DNA of 64,000 bases from Dipetalonema caudispina (lineage: Eukaryota > Nematoda > Chromadorea > Rhabditida > Onchocercidae). Made by a program: the position numbers and the translations under genes. Shown piece by piece: positions 49,340 through 62,374 of the stretch. Each line of letters begins with the position of its first letter. Position 1 is the stretch's first letter. The stretch is taken from contig JABVXV010000038.1 in NCBI GenBank assembly GCA_013365325.1, forward strand, positions 248,001-312,000. Reading direction: 5' to 3'. The notes below the pieces were generated by a model that was not told the DNA's origin, did no database searches, and saw only the letters and a list, made by a program, of their open reading frames with translations.

Positions 49340-52300
49340 ATGTCTTTCGTACGATGGACTGTCGATGAATTTCTTGCGTTCGAGGTATGCAATTGACATT
49401 GTTAGCTTCCAGAGAAGGTCAATGCATATATTTCCTTTCTAACTCATTTGATATTACCAATACTGGTCGTAGAATTATTTAACCAGTTTAATTTAAATTT
49501 TCATTTATTTGGCATTACCTTATGATAAATGAACTCGGTTTGAAAATTCAAATTTTAGGAGATAAATTAATTTTGTTTAAGTTATTTGCAAATCGGATTT
49601 TAAGATGGGATTTCCCACAAACGTCGCGCAATCATTGGTTCAGTTATTTGAAGATGGATGTGAGGTACCATTTATTGCCCGTTATCGACGACATTTAATT
49701 GGTGGAGCAACGCCTGATGATTTGCGGCATGCAGTGGAAATCTTCAAAAATGCAAAGTTATTATAGTTTATCTTCCGAATAATCACATTGAATGCTAACT
49801 TTTAGTCTGTCAAATAAAATGTAAATCAACATTTCAGAGCCATCAAAACTAAAGCGGAAAAACTTTTAAAACGAGCCGACGCTGAAATTGAAAATGATGC
49901 CTTAAAGGAATCGGTGAAAGATGCCCTTTCAAAGACGATGGATGCTGGTGAATTGGACAGTTTATTCGAGCCCTTCAAAAAAGCCAAAAAAGGTTCTTTG
50001 GCTTCAAGAGCAGCGTATGTTTTCAAAATAATTTATGCGCAATTTATAATTTCCTGTTTCATAACATTCTGCTGAATGGACGTATTCAGAAGAAAAAAAA
50101 AAAAAAAAAAACGAAAAATTGAAACAAAACTGCATTTACTTATCCTTTGCTAGCTTATATTCAGATATCAATGATGTATAAAATTCGAGATACTTGCAGG
50201 GAATTGGGTGTTGGTGAGATTTGTCAAAGGCTTTGTCGCGGTGAATATGTTAATTTACAGCGTTTTATCAGATCGAAACCAGGTATTTATGAAGTGTTCC
50301 GTCAAGTTTTCTTACTTTTTTAATTGTAACGAAGTTGTTAGAACTTTAAAAAGGATTTTAAAATGAAAATTACGTTAGTTAATAAGTTGACCTTGTATTG
50401 ATTTTGTGAGGAATTTTATTCAAATTCATTTTCAACTAAAAGCAGCAAGTGTTATCTTATAATAGTTAAAGATAGAAAAGAACTTCTAACCCTTCCCTTC
50501 AGTTTTATTTGGACTGTTCTTATAATTATAGCCCATAAAAATGTTGTCATTTAGAACTAAGTACAATGGCAAAAGTGGAGGAAGAGACAATACATCTGTT
50601 ATCTCATGATTTACATCGCTTAGAGGAAACACAAACTTTATTGCAAAAATTGTAAGTTCACATGTTTCGTTAATTCCAATTATTCGCACTTATGGAGCGT
50701 AATTGAAACTTCGTTTAAATTTTGAAATATTTAATATTTTGACCCGAAACCTTTAGTGATAGATGGTGTATTGGGTATCAGTCATGTTTTAGGAATTATA
50801 TGACAAATAGCGAACTGACTAATGAAAGTTCTATTTTTCTTATTAATAACAAGTCTGTCGAAGGTAGTACCGTTTACAGGTATAATCTGACTTTTGTATT
50901 TTTCACTTTTTTTTTGTAGTGATTACTTTGCTAAGTGTTATAACGTAATTGTATCCGTCTTAAAATATTCCACAGCATACTGAATCGTATTGTTCTCATT
51001 AATGATAGACTGCGGATACAGGAAAAAACACTTCTTACTACCACAAACCGTAGCATATTCTATCGGGAGGTAGTCAATATTGCTAGTGGAAAGGAAAGGC
51101 ACATTTTTATGATAGATACTATTGGCTTTATGCGAGCTAATTAAATTAGGCATTCTTTGATAAGGTGAAAATGATCGAGCACATTTCACCTATTTAAGTT
51201 TAAAGGTGATTTTCAGAGCCGAACTGAATAATTACTTGAATATTCGTTTGAAAGTGAAATCGTCACTTACAAGAAAAGCAAAATTATTGAAAGAAACAGA
51301 CAAGGATTTCTCCCTGCTGGACCATTTTAAATTATATTTAAATTTTGAAAAAGATGTTCGATTTGTTCAGCCTTTTCAGGTGGATCTTTTGTTTTTCACT
51401 TAAGGCGCTAATGTCTAACATTTAATACACTTAATGCTGTTGTAGTATTTCCTATACTGAGTAAATGGATACATTGAATTTGAAGAAATTTTATTGATGT
51501 TGCCATTTCGCATCATGTAATTGTGCATTTTGTCAATGACCTATATTAGAAATGAATTTAACTTTTAAAGACTTACAATATGCACATTAAATTTTTTTTC
51601 ATTGTTATCCTTCATTTTTGTAGATTTTAGCTCTGGAACGAGCTTCATCGAAAGAAATCATAAACTGGAAAGTAGCTGTGGATGATAATATTGCAAATAT
51701 CCATCCGGGCTTAAAACTCAACTTTCATCCTAAACATATAGATTTACTAGGAAAAGCTGTCCAGGATTCTACAAAACGTTTCCTTATACCTTCGATTGAA
51801 CGAAAAATTCGGTAAATCAGAATACTTCATCTTCTAAAAATAAATCTATAAATGATAACTCCTATCATTACTATCACTTTCTGTTTAGACGTTTTATTCA
51901 CTTGTTTTATAATTGTTAGGAAGAAATTACTTGATCGAGCAGAAAATTCGGCAATCGATTGTTTTGCTAAAAATCTTCGCGAATTGCTGCTGACAGCTCC
52001 ACTAAAAGGTTATGCGGTGCTTGCAATTGACCCCGGGTATTCGAATGGATGCAAATGTGCGCTGGTTAATGATAACGGTATCTTTTTGGTTTCTTACATT
52101 TATTAATGCAAGTAGATAACAGTCAAATTTGCTGAAAAGTTAGGATGTTCATTTCCATTCTCATTAAGTTTATAATTTTATTATCCCGAAAATGCATGCC
52201 AGTTTAGGTGACCTCCTTCAAACAGCTGTATTTCACTTCCGACGACTCGATAGCAATCACTGGGGTCCGGATAAACGAGCCGAGGAAATACTACAAACGC

Positions 52301-54841
52301 TCGCATCAAAAGCGCTTGATTCACCTTTCGTAATAGCTGTTGGCAATGGTACCGCAAGTCGAGAAGTGCAACTCTTCATAGCATCCTTAATTAAACGGAA
52401 TGTAATTTCTGCAAAATTTTGGTTGGTTATTTCCGTATTTGCTCCTAACTGTTTCATGTTTTAATTCAAGGTGATTTGAATGATCCAAATAATTCATGCT
52501 TTTCAAATTATTATCACTTAACTATAACATGCATGATTTATAACTAATTTTAGCGTAGTTTCCGAATGTGGTGCATCCATTTACAGCGCAACAGATTTAG
52601 CTGCAGAAGAATTGTCGGGATTAGATATTAATTTGCGAAGTGCAGGTTAGTTTGCTGATTTTGCCTACCATTCAAACTACAACAATAATTGTTTTATTTT
52701 AGTAATAATTTGTTAATAATCTCCAATTAATATTTGATACTGTATTGATTATTGCGTTTTATAGCTCGAAATTGATAACGAAGCTAGTTTGACGATGTTT
52801 TTGAATTTCAAGTTGAAGTATTGTGAAAAATTGGTTAAGGAAAGTGTTGGTATTTGTTAAGGGTCCTAATCATTGCAGTACTGTTTTTCTGGTGATTATA
52901 TTTTAATATGTTAATAAATTATTGTCTTCAAAGAGATGGAAAGAGAGAGAGAGGGTACGGAAGGAGAAAGATGAAAAAGAGAAAAGGGATGTTACTGCAA
53001 TAAAGATGTGGTATTACAGTGTCACTTGCCAGACGTATCATTGATCCTATTTCGGAGTATGTGAAGATTGCACCGAAACATCTTGGTGTTGGACTATATC
53101 AGGTTTGCTGAACATGAAATTTTACCTCTTAAACACAGAAACTTGGAGGGTAAGAGGAAGACAAATGTCGCTGCATCAAAGCTTTTTTAACTAAAGCTTC
53201 ATGGATTTTACGTTTAGCATTCGGTGAATGAAAAACGTTTGGATGAAATGTTGGATATAGTTGTACGCGAATGTGTTAGCAATGTTGGCGTTGACGTAAA
53301 CGTAGCATCATTACAAGTTTTACAGTAAGCAATATTTTGATCATTTATTTTGGGAAAATACTTCTCTGCAATAAATTTGTTACATATTGTTTCTAAAAAT
53401 CACTTTATCAATTCCAAAAATGACTTCTTAAGGAGAGTATCGGGTTTGAATAAGAAAACAGCTGCTAATATAATCAAATATCGACAAGAAAATGGGAGTA
53501 TAAAAAGCAGAGAAGAACTTAAGGTAATAAAACTTTATGCCCTAAATAAATTTTTGCACTTGAAATAAGCATACTTTTATGCATAACTAACTTTTAGGTT
53601 ATTAATGGAATTGGTCCAAAATGTTTTGAGCATTGTGCCGGATTCCTTTATGTCTATAACGGTAAAAGATTGGATGTACCAGTGAAAAAGAAAGCAAAAC
53701 TTGCAACAGAATACAATCCTTTAGATGCAACTCCTGTTCATCCGGAAAGCTATGAGATTGCCAAACAGTTACTAGTTTTATCGTTTGTTTGTTTTTTTAT
53801 CCAATAAACTGACATCTTGCATTATTTACTCGGAAAGCATTATCCATTCCTGTTAGCAAAGTAAGTGGTAGATGTGGAATGAGTTTATTGGTTTATGTAG
53901 TACATGTATATTATAGAATAAAGAATTTTTCAGGATACTGGAATATGCTGGTGCTAACTTGACACACATTGGTCAGAATTGCCTGTTGCAAATGTTAGCA
54001 GTGATCGAAGAACGAATTAGAGAACATGGTCCAGAATGGGTTGTGGTATGGGAATTATTGTCAAATCCATTTGTAAGGAAAAATGCGCCAGTACTTTTGG
54101 TATGTATTGCACATATTTCCTTCTTGTTTTCTTATCCATAATTGCTTTTACAATAAAATTAAATATTTTCAGACGGATGTACTTGAAATGAAATCACTCA
54201 AAGTGGGCGATATTTTGGAAGGCATTGTCCGAAATCATGCTGATTTTGGTATATTCATCGATATCGGTGTGGGCTTCAATGCATTAGCGCATGCATCAAC
54301 TCTACTGTCAGCTGTTCCCGAGGTTAAAATTTCTTTTTATCAATCCAATTTTTTTCATGACTTTGAAGTTATATTTGTTTAGATGATTCAACTATATAGT
54401 CTGGTTTAATAGTGTCTTTAAAATTTGTATAATCCCTCATGCTTATTGGTTTGCGGGATTATGCTTGACCTTGGTTATTTGAATTACTTGCGCCTGCACG
54501 CAGATTTTGGTTTTCTATTTAATTACAAGGTTGTAATTGTTCATATCCAAGAAGATCCCCGTCTTTAGAGATTCTATCTCCCAGCAATGGCTTAACAGCA
54601 GTTCATCAAACTTATCCGCTTAATGTACCCTTTGGTTAAGTCGTCAGAGATCGTTTTTATATGCTTAATAAGGAACTATCAATCTTTTTTTTTTCTCCCT
54701 TGGTTTATCATTAATAAAGTTACTATATCTTGTATGTTAATTTACAAAAATTGTTCTTATTTGTAGGTAAATTCTCCAGTAAAGGTGCGAATCACACGGC
54801 TTGAGATGAATCGACGTCGAATTAGTGTTGTTTTAGTCTGA
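49340..54841 (+). CDS. SRBD1: SRBD1/Tex-like S1 RNA-binding protein
   Basis: Nucleic-acid-binding protein of the Tex/Spt6-related family (bacterial Tex; SRBD1 in animals); exact role in worms not known to me. 17 exons in phase: 49340-49384, 49605-49756, 49838-50014, 50200-50282, 50555-50651, 51217-51379, 51624-51811, 51920-52077, 52208-52421, 52554-52645, 53020-53102, 53218-53324, 53433-53523, 53598-53767, 53934-54099, 54173-54322, 54767-54841; 736 aa, near bacterial Tex (about 770) and shorter than human SRBD1, which has an N-terminal extension. Domains in order: Tex N-terminal helix-turn-helix region with [15 protein letters not shown] (residues 31-45); YqgF/RNase H-like fold starting near 335 with [20 protein letters not shown]; helix-hairpin-helix at about 520-570 ([27 protein letters not shown]); NPLD..PVHPESY; and a C-terminal S1 domain from about 670 ([20 protein letters not shown]). 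Two introns use AAG acceptors (before 49605 and 53433). Confidence 0.93.
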
Positions 54842-55633
54842 TCTTAGAGTCCTGACAACATCCAATGCTTTTAATCTCTGTCTTTTGTTATACATTTGCA
54901 AATTATATTATGTATCATTCATATTGAATATATAAACGATCTCATAGTTACGAATAACTTTGCAACCTTTATCTTCTTAGTAATATTGGTCTCTCTCTCT
55001 CTTCGAATATCTTACCAAAACTTATGACTACGAAGAATAGGATCGGTTTTCTGGAACATACAGGACAGTACAATGAAATGTAAATGAAGCTTAGCTTAAT
55101 CAACCGTATAAAAAATAGTGGTAATAACATTTATCAAATACTGATAATAACATCATCTCTGTAAACTTTATCTACATTCTTTTCTCTCCTTCTATTTATG
55201 AGTCTTCTTCATTTTTTTTTCTTCTTTGTATTATGTCGAACATGAAAAAATTGAATTTCTGTATTTTAATGAACTTCGTAGTGTATTACAAATGAATTTA
55301 TTTTATTATTTTTGTTTCTGTACTATCTCATAGCCAAACATTTTTGGCCTCATTTTTTTTTTAAATCACCCATTTTAGGATCATTGAAAAAATTTTGATT
55401 GTTATGAGTTTTGCATTGCTTTCTTTCATTTCATTTCATTTTAACCTCGATAAATACAACTTCTTTAGTGATCATTTCTCTCTGTTAAATGCTTTACATA
55501 TTGCTATCGGTGGACAAAAAATTAAAAATAAAATATGAAACATGCCTAGGCATTTTAACATCTTTTTAACCTATATTATATAACAGTTAACTGATACCTC
55601 TAAAATGGTTAGACTAATGAAAGTATCCAATAG

Positions 55634-55665
<32 letters not shown>

Positions 55666-55678
55666 AAAAAAAAAGAAA
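55634..55678. repeat. Poly-A tract
   Basis: About 40 bases almost entirely A. Confidence 0.85.
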
Positions 55679-57473
55679 CATCCTATCTCTTTATCATATA
55701 TATTTTTCTGAACGATGAATGGTATTTCCAAAATACAATTCTTATCTGTATCAAACATTCAGCATTTCTCATTTAAATAATTTCCCCATGATTCAGAGCA
55801 AGTTATTGTTGGATGGGAAAATAAATATTTCTCTTTCAAATAATTCATCATGCTTTGGGTGAAGTGATGAGATTGTTAAATAAAATATACTTGTTGAAAT
55901 GAAATTTTAACTTTATGAGATTATCATTGATGTTGCCGGCATGCTTATCATCAATACCCTTAACAGGAAAATTCGATAAGAAGCAATATTTTCACGATAA
56001 GATTTCATATTCTTTAATATTTGATGTTTAATGCTTCATGTACATTGGCATGTCAGCACAACCTATTTAGTTTCAATTTATTTGCATAAAAGCTAACGAT
56101 ACATAATCATATTCTTTAAATTTAAATTATTAATTCTTCCCGATTTTTCATTTATATTGCTAAGATTGAAATCCCTTCTAAATTGGAATAACAAATCATG
56201 ATAATCCAATAAATCTATCTATAATTATCACAATTTTTTTTTTTTTCTTCTTAACACTTATGTAAAGTAGCAATATTTGAAATTAAACTATTACATAGAT
56301 AAGTTAAATAAGATTGCTTATTTTACAAAAGTTTATTGCATCAAATTTGATAGATTATCAGCATGATCATTATATACAACTATATCAGTAATTACCATTT
56401 TGTGATTGTAATAATATGAATTTGATTGAAGCAATAATGATTAAAATCAATGCATAGTTTTTTTTTTTCCTCTCTCTCTCTCTACCTCTTTCTCTTTCAT
56501 TTTTTTTTTATACTATATTTACCATAGATGCTATTAATATAGCATAATGAGAATTGTTAAAGGGAAAACTATTAGAATATGAATTGTGTAAATGATGATC
56601 GTAATTTCTGATAGCAATATCGGTAATCATCAACAAGAGGCATCACTTATCGTATCATTCATCTTCCTTCTGTTCTCATTTAGCCATTCATAAATGATAA
56701 CTATAGCTGGGAAACAGTGCAATGAAACTTTTACCATTTAATAATTTGTAAATTTCTTTGTTAAACTATTGCTATAAATGGACGAAAATTAGCTAAAAAA
56801 TATTTGACAATATCTTACAAAAATGAAGAATTGATTGAATTGTAATTGATCGTAATATCTATATATTATCCATCCATGCATTTTCCTCGTATTTCGAAAC
56901 AAATGAAACAATTAAAATGTAAGCGGTAAAATCAAATAAAATTATGATAAATTTTCTTTTCTACTAATATGCTAAAATTTTATTCCTTTAATAAATATTC
57001 TATTACAAATAATATTACCAAATTACTCAACTAATTGATCAATTCATTAATTTTTGATTAAATAAATTCAATAAATAATCAATAAATATCCATTTCATTT
57101 TAACACTATCATTAATACAGCAAAAATTTCATCACTTATAACAGTTACATTAAATAGCAAAATTTTTCACATCAATTACGTATGTTATCATAATTTTTGA
57201 ATGTCAATGATAGATATTATTATTATTATTATTTCTGTCGTAATATTTTCAATATTGAACCTTAACCTAATTAAAGAATATTAAAATGAAGAAATGAGAA
57301 TTTAATAAATTTTAATAATATAACATTATAAAAAAGGTTTCGAGAAAAAAAAAAAAAAAAAAGCAATTTTCATGTGATAAAAATGAAAAGACTCTTTTCT
57401 CAGCTCCTTTCGTTATCGGTGTGTCGTCCGTGAATAATAACGAATATATATTATTGCTTGATTTCCGTTGTGT

Positions 57474-57553
57474 ACACACACACACACACATACACACACA
57501 CACACATACACACACACATACACACACATACATACACACACATACACATACAT
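57474..57553. repeat. (CA)n/(CATA) microsatellite
   Basis: About 80 bases of CA dinucleotides with regular TA interruptions, followed at 57627-57666 by a ~40-base T-tract. Confidence 0.9.
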
Positions 57554-57623
57554 AGATATACTTAAACATACATACACGTTAAAAATGACCTTCGGTGATT
57601 CATACTGGTATGCAATGCGGTCT

Positions 57624-57667
<44 letters not shown>

Positions 57668-59505
57668 TTTTTTGCCTTTTCAGTTATTCTTTTCATTTCA
57701 TACAATTTCACTATTTCTTCCCATTCATATTACATTTATAATGTATTTAAAATATTTTTGAAATTTAAATTATATCAATCATTACATTTTTTTTTGATTT
57801 GAATAGGATTACGATTAGGATTGAATGTATTGTTTTCGTTTTATTTTAAATTAATTAAAAATGTTAATGAAATGGTAGAGTAAATTAATTAATTAATCAA
57901 TGTACTGTTTTATTCATTTTTAAATGAATTTTAAAATTTAAGACAATAATAGTATCTTATGATCAGATGAATTGTACAAATTTTTATGAATTCATTTTTT
58001 GTTGAAATCATCTTGACTGTAATTTTTTTTTTTTTTTTTTTGTTTTTAGCAAAATATTTGAATATGTAATAGAGGATGATAGTAAATGCAATAAGAGTTG
58101 TATGAAAAATATATATCGTTGGAAATTTTTAGCTAATGCTTGAAATTTAAAATTTGATATTACTTTTAAAATAAGCGGTAATAAGCAGAATGGATTGATT
58201 GAATGCATCATTGAATCAATCAGATCAGATTATCAATAAGTATCCGGTTTTTGAAGTAATACATGAAAAAGTGGAATTTCGGAATACATTTCAGAATACA
58301 TTATTTAGCTTTTAATATATGGAATTTAAAATACATATAATGGTATAGGAATCATTTATGTGATGTGAAATGGTTTGCAAAAAAGTTTTAGAGTATTGGA
58401 CACCAACGATGCATCTATCAATTCGTGAGAGTTTTTCCATCCAATGAATTTTTTTTTTGTATTTTTCTGTACTCCTGAATATATTAAATGTATAAATATT
58501 AAGCTAATTTATGCATTTCAATTAAAAATGACACGTAATAAATTTTGGGGAATTTTTATGCAAAAAAATTTCTGGCCAATTTTGAATATAAGCCTAAGTG
58601 TAAATATCCTCTAATAATACATAATAGGTCTAATATTATTGTAAAATGTAATTAGCTTAATTCAACCATAAAAGCTAAGCTAGTAATCATACAATACATG
58701 AAATATTTGTTAAGAAATTCAACTAGGCACTTTTTTTTTAGGATGAAAAAAAAAAAAGAGAAAAAGGAAGTATTGGCTAATTGTAAATTTCTGGCCACTG
58801 TTGTACATCATTATTAAATATAAAATATTCATAAGTAATGAAAACTTTATACACTTTTATTTCATGTTGCTTTTTAAAAGAAAAGAAGAAAAATAGGACA
58901 GAGCCATTTGTTACAATCATATCATCATAATATTTTTATCCTTTTTATAATTTCTCTTCTTTTTTTTCTCTCTCTCTCTCTCTTACTTTCATTAATTAAC
59001 CTTTCTAATTTTTTTTTTTTTTGTACAATGTAGTAGATGATTGTAGTACTGCTGTTTGATTATTTTTAAAATGTATCATTGATGATTTTATACTTTTCTT
59101 TTCTTGAGAAATTATTCCATTTGTTTTAATATTTTGCAAAATATTATTAATTAATTATTGATACATTTATTGCAATGGTTTGAGATAATATCTTAACATA
59201 CCTATTAGCTGAGAGGAATTTTATTATCTTATGGATGTTTTCGCCATCGTCAGCATATTTCTTAACTTCAGGTGGAGTTTTTATGATTAATTTAGGGATA
59301 GAAGGGATATTATAAAAGTACTCTGTTATTCAACTTTGCTTTCTTTCATCATATAAAGAGTAGAGTGACCTTAATGAGAAATTGGGAAATCTTGATCAAT
59401 TCAGATTATTCCAAGGTACAGATCAGATCAGCTTATCTTATCATAAATTACACCATGAAACATTAATCTATTCGTTAAACAAATACCTTAAATGATTGCG
59501 AATGG

Positions 59506-59526
59506 TGGGGGAGGGGGGGGGGGGGG
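59506..59526 (+). repeat. G-tract
   Basis: 21 bases of G with one A at 59512, followed by an A-run: a second potential quadruplex site. Confidence 0.8.
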
Positions 59527-60777
59527 TAAAAAAAAAAAAGTATATGGGTATATAATTGATATATTCCGAAATTGGCGTCGCTTATTGGTTTTATCAAGTG
59601 ACGATGAACAGGTTTTCTCATCAGTAAATAGAAGTAATTCAGTAATTCACACGTATTGAAATTCGAAGATGTAATTTAATTAAAAGTTAATAAGAATTAG
59701 GAAGTGGGAAAAAAAGTGAAGAAAGCTGTTTTTAGGTGACATATGGGTAAGTAGTTATTGTAAGCTGTATGACCAAATACCTATACAAGGTATATTATGA
59801 AGTATAAAGGTAGTGGATTGATGTCAAGGGATTAGATCGATCATTTAGTTAGTGATATTTTTATGTGTAGAAAGTATTGAAAACTTAATCTATAAATGAA
59901 TAAAGTAGCACGAGTACGTTCACATGGCCGACCATATAACATCTATCATTAAGAAATATAGTACCTTACCTAATTAATGGTATAAGTTGAAAGAATGGAA
60001 CTAAAATATTCGGTTAGTTACCGGGTTTTCTGGAATTGGTACTATTTGCAAGCATAGATGGAAAGTGATTTTAAAAAAAAAAAAATTTTTTTCAATATCC
60101 TCTTCATTTATCATACATAGACAAATAGATGAAAACTTCCAATAGTAAAATCATTACCTTTGCAAAAAAGTTGAATTGTTATTTACATTTTTGCAACTTG
60201 TTGTAATTTAGACATTTCCGAGAAGAAAAAAAAAAAAAACTTTTTCACGTCATAATTAGGGCAAAATATGACGTAATTCAAACAATATTTAATAAATTCA
60301 CAAATAATTCGGGAAAGCAATTCCGGAAAAACAGGTTAACTTCTAATAAATTGTAAAAGTAAATCATGATACATTGACTAAAATTCCATCAATATGCATT
60401 TAGAAAGGATACATAACGTGAAAAGAATTACAATAATATATTGTAAAGAAAAAAACAGCGGGAATTTGATATCATTAAGTTAAAATAATTTCAAAATTAA
60501 TCGAATGATAAAGTAACAAATATTTTCATTTCAGATTATATAGCCATAATTTCATTTGAAATGATAAGTAATAGATGATCAATATTAGCAATAATCAATA
60601 TGATAAGTAATCAGAATAAAAATTCTCCATTGAAATATTTGTATCATCATGGAAAAGAGTGAGATGAGGAAAAAAAAATAAAAAAAAAAAAAAGGGTTAA
60701 AGAATATAATACGAAAGAATTTTATAAGGTTTTCATTGGCGACCAAGAAGACCGCATTTGTCCAAAAACCCTTTTCA

Positions 60778-60905
60778 ATCCTCTTCTTCTTCTTTCCTTT
60801 TCCTTTTCCTTCTTCCTTTTTCTTTTTCTTTTTCTTCATTCTTTTCCTTTTCCTCTTCCTTTTCCTCCTCCTTTTCCTCTTCCTTTTCCTTTTCCTTTTC
60901 CCTCT
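60778..60905. repeat. Long polypyrimidine tract (TTCC/TTTTCC)
   Basis: About 125 bases of C and T on the plus strand, interrupted by a single A at 60838, built from TTTTCCTTTTCC-like units. Confidence 0.9.
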
Positions 60906-61533
60906 TCCTATCCTTATTCGTTTGATATAACATTGTCGCCAAATACATACATTGCCTTCATTTCTACCCAATTTCATGACAATAAACGTTTCTTACATTG
61001 ACAATAAATTTCTTTAATGTTTTCCGTTCATTTCAATTCATTTCTTATCTTTTATTCTTTCACTTATAAAAAAAAAGGTTCACTATTCAATGAAAGAATG
61101 AGAAGGAAAAAAAAAAAAAAAAAAAAAAAAAGAAAAAAGAAAATGAACTATTCAGTTATATGCATAACTTAATTTTGAGTATAAATTCTATCTTAACAAT
61201 TTGAAATTATTCTTTTAGTATAGCAATTTCGTTTAATTTTTAATTTACTATATATACATGTATGCATGAATAACTTATTAATTTCTATTTATATACTAAT
61301 TACAGATAATAAATGATAAAAGAAAATCATAAGATGAGATAATATTAATGGATCATTAGGTGTAATGAATACCTTTTTTTTTTTTTTTTAACCTTTTTTA
61401 AAAATTACTTTCATTTTTGCGCTTCAGTAATTGGTTTAAAGTGACTAATCATTAATTGTACGTTAAAATGTCCTCTAAATGATATCTATTATTCATTTAT
61501 TTCTTCTTACTGTGTTATTGCCATCAGTAGTTA

Positions 61534-61535
<2 letters not shown>

Positions 61536-61575
<40 letters not shown>
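61536..61575. repeat. Poly-A tract
   Basis: 40 consecutive A. Confidence 0.85.
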
Positions 61576-61576
<1 letters not shown>

Positions 61577-62308
61577 GTCAATTTAGGACAAATTGTGCAC
61601 ATTTCTTTTTCTCACAAAAACCGGTATTTCAGGATCATATCCAGAATTCAGGTTTTACATGACAAAGAAAAAAAAAAACAAAGAACATGAAGTTTGCATT
61701 CTTGTTGTTTCATTTATTAGTTTACTTAACCTTAGAGTGAAAAAAAAAAAAAAAGGAAAAAAAAAAAATAAAGCTTTAAAAAAAAAAAAAAGTGTAACCT
61801 TCAGATTTCGACCGTTACATCGTTTTCTCCTCTTGTCAGCATCATTGTAAATACAAAATCCAGTTGTAAAAAGGCGAAGAAAAAAAAAAAAAAATTTCTT
61901 TTCTTTTTTCTGTTCATTTCTTAACTTTTAATCGTTTCTCTTTCTTTTACAAAACTTTCATATCATTCGTTTCAACTGAAGTGCATAATAGTTTGATCAG
62001 ATGTAGTTTTATGATGTTATGATACTACTGATAAGATTAACCTTTATACGATTTCATTCTATAAAAAGTTTTTGTAAATTTTTTCCAACAATATGTGATG
62101 ATTACATTTAACATAGTTACGTTAAATTTGAGCAGTACACTGTTTTATAAATTCGATCGATCAGTTCGATATTCGGATAATTCTGGACACTAATATCTTT
62201 TTCTCCTGTTGTATGCTCAATTATTTTCTAATTTACGTCAAGATTTGTGCAAATTCAACCTTTTTTTTCCCGAGGTTTCCCTGTATTTATAAGCCATTTA
62301 ATTGATAA

Positions 62309-62315
62309 TTTGCAG
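62309..62315 (+). promoter_or_regulatory. Putative trans-splice acceptor for filamin
   Basis: TTTGCAG about 60 nt upstream of the filamin ATG, with no in-frame coding exon ahead of it in the window. Inference from nematode gene structure. Confidence 0.35.
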
Positions 62316-62374
62316 TTCTGGTGAATTATTATTGACGGGTAAATTTAAGACAACGACAAATATCGTTGAATACA

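Larger units (their letters stand above)
54842..62374. other. Long gene-free stretch of simple-sequence DNA
   Basis: 7.5 kb between SRBD1 and filamin, the largest gap in the window. It holds A-tracts (55634-55674, 61109-61132, 61536-61575), a T-tract (57627-57666), a CA microsatellite (57474-57553), a G-tract (59506-59526) and a pyrimidine tract (60778-60905). The longest open frames are products of these repeats. No phase-consistent exon chain was found. It must contain filamin's promoter unless distal 5' exons lie here. Confidence 0.5.

Noticed and set aside
50979..51144. Open frame in an SRBD1 intron that could splice in phase after 50651 ([15 protein letters not shown]...)
   Set aside because: It ends in a stop without a donor, and the exon at 51217 joins 50651 directly in phase and continues the family alignment. 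At most it is a poison exon.
57312..57761. Long overlapping frames on both strands over the CA repeat and T-tract
   Set aside because: Artefact of simple repeats (Val-Cys, Thr-His, poly-Phe).
60585..60977. 130-codon minus-strand frame rich in Lys/Arg
   Set aside because: Translation of the purine strand of the 60778-60905 tract.
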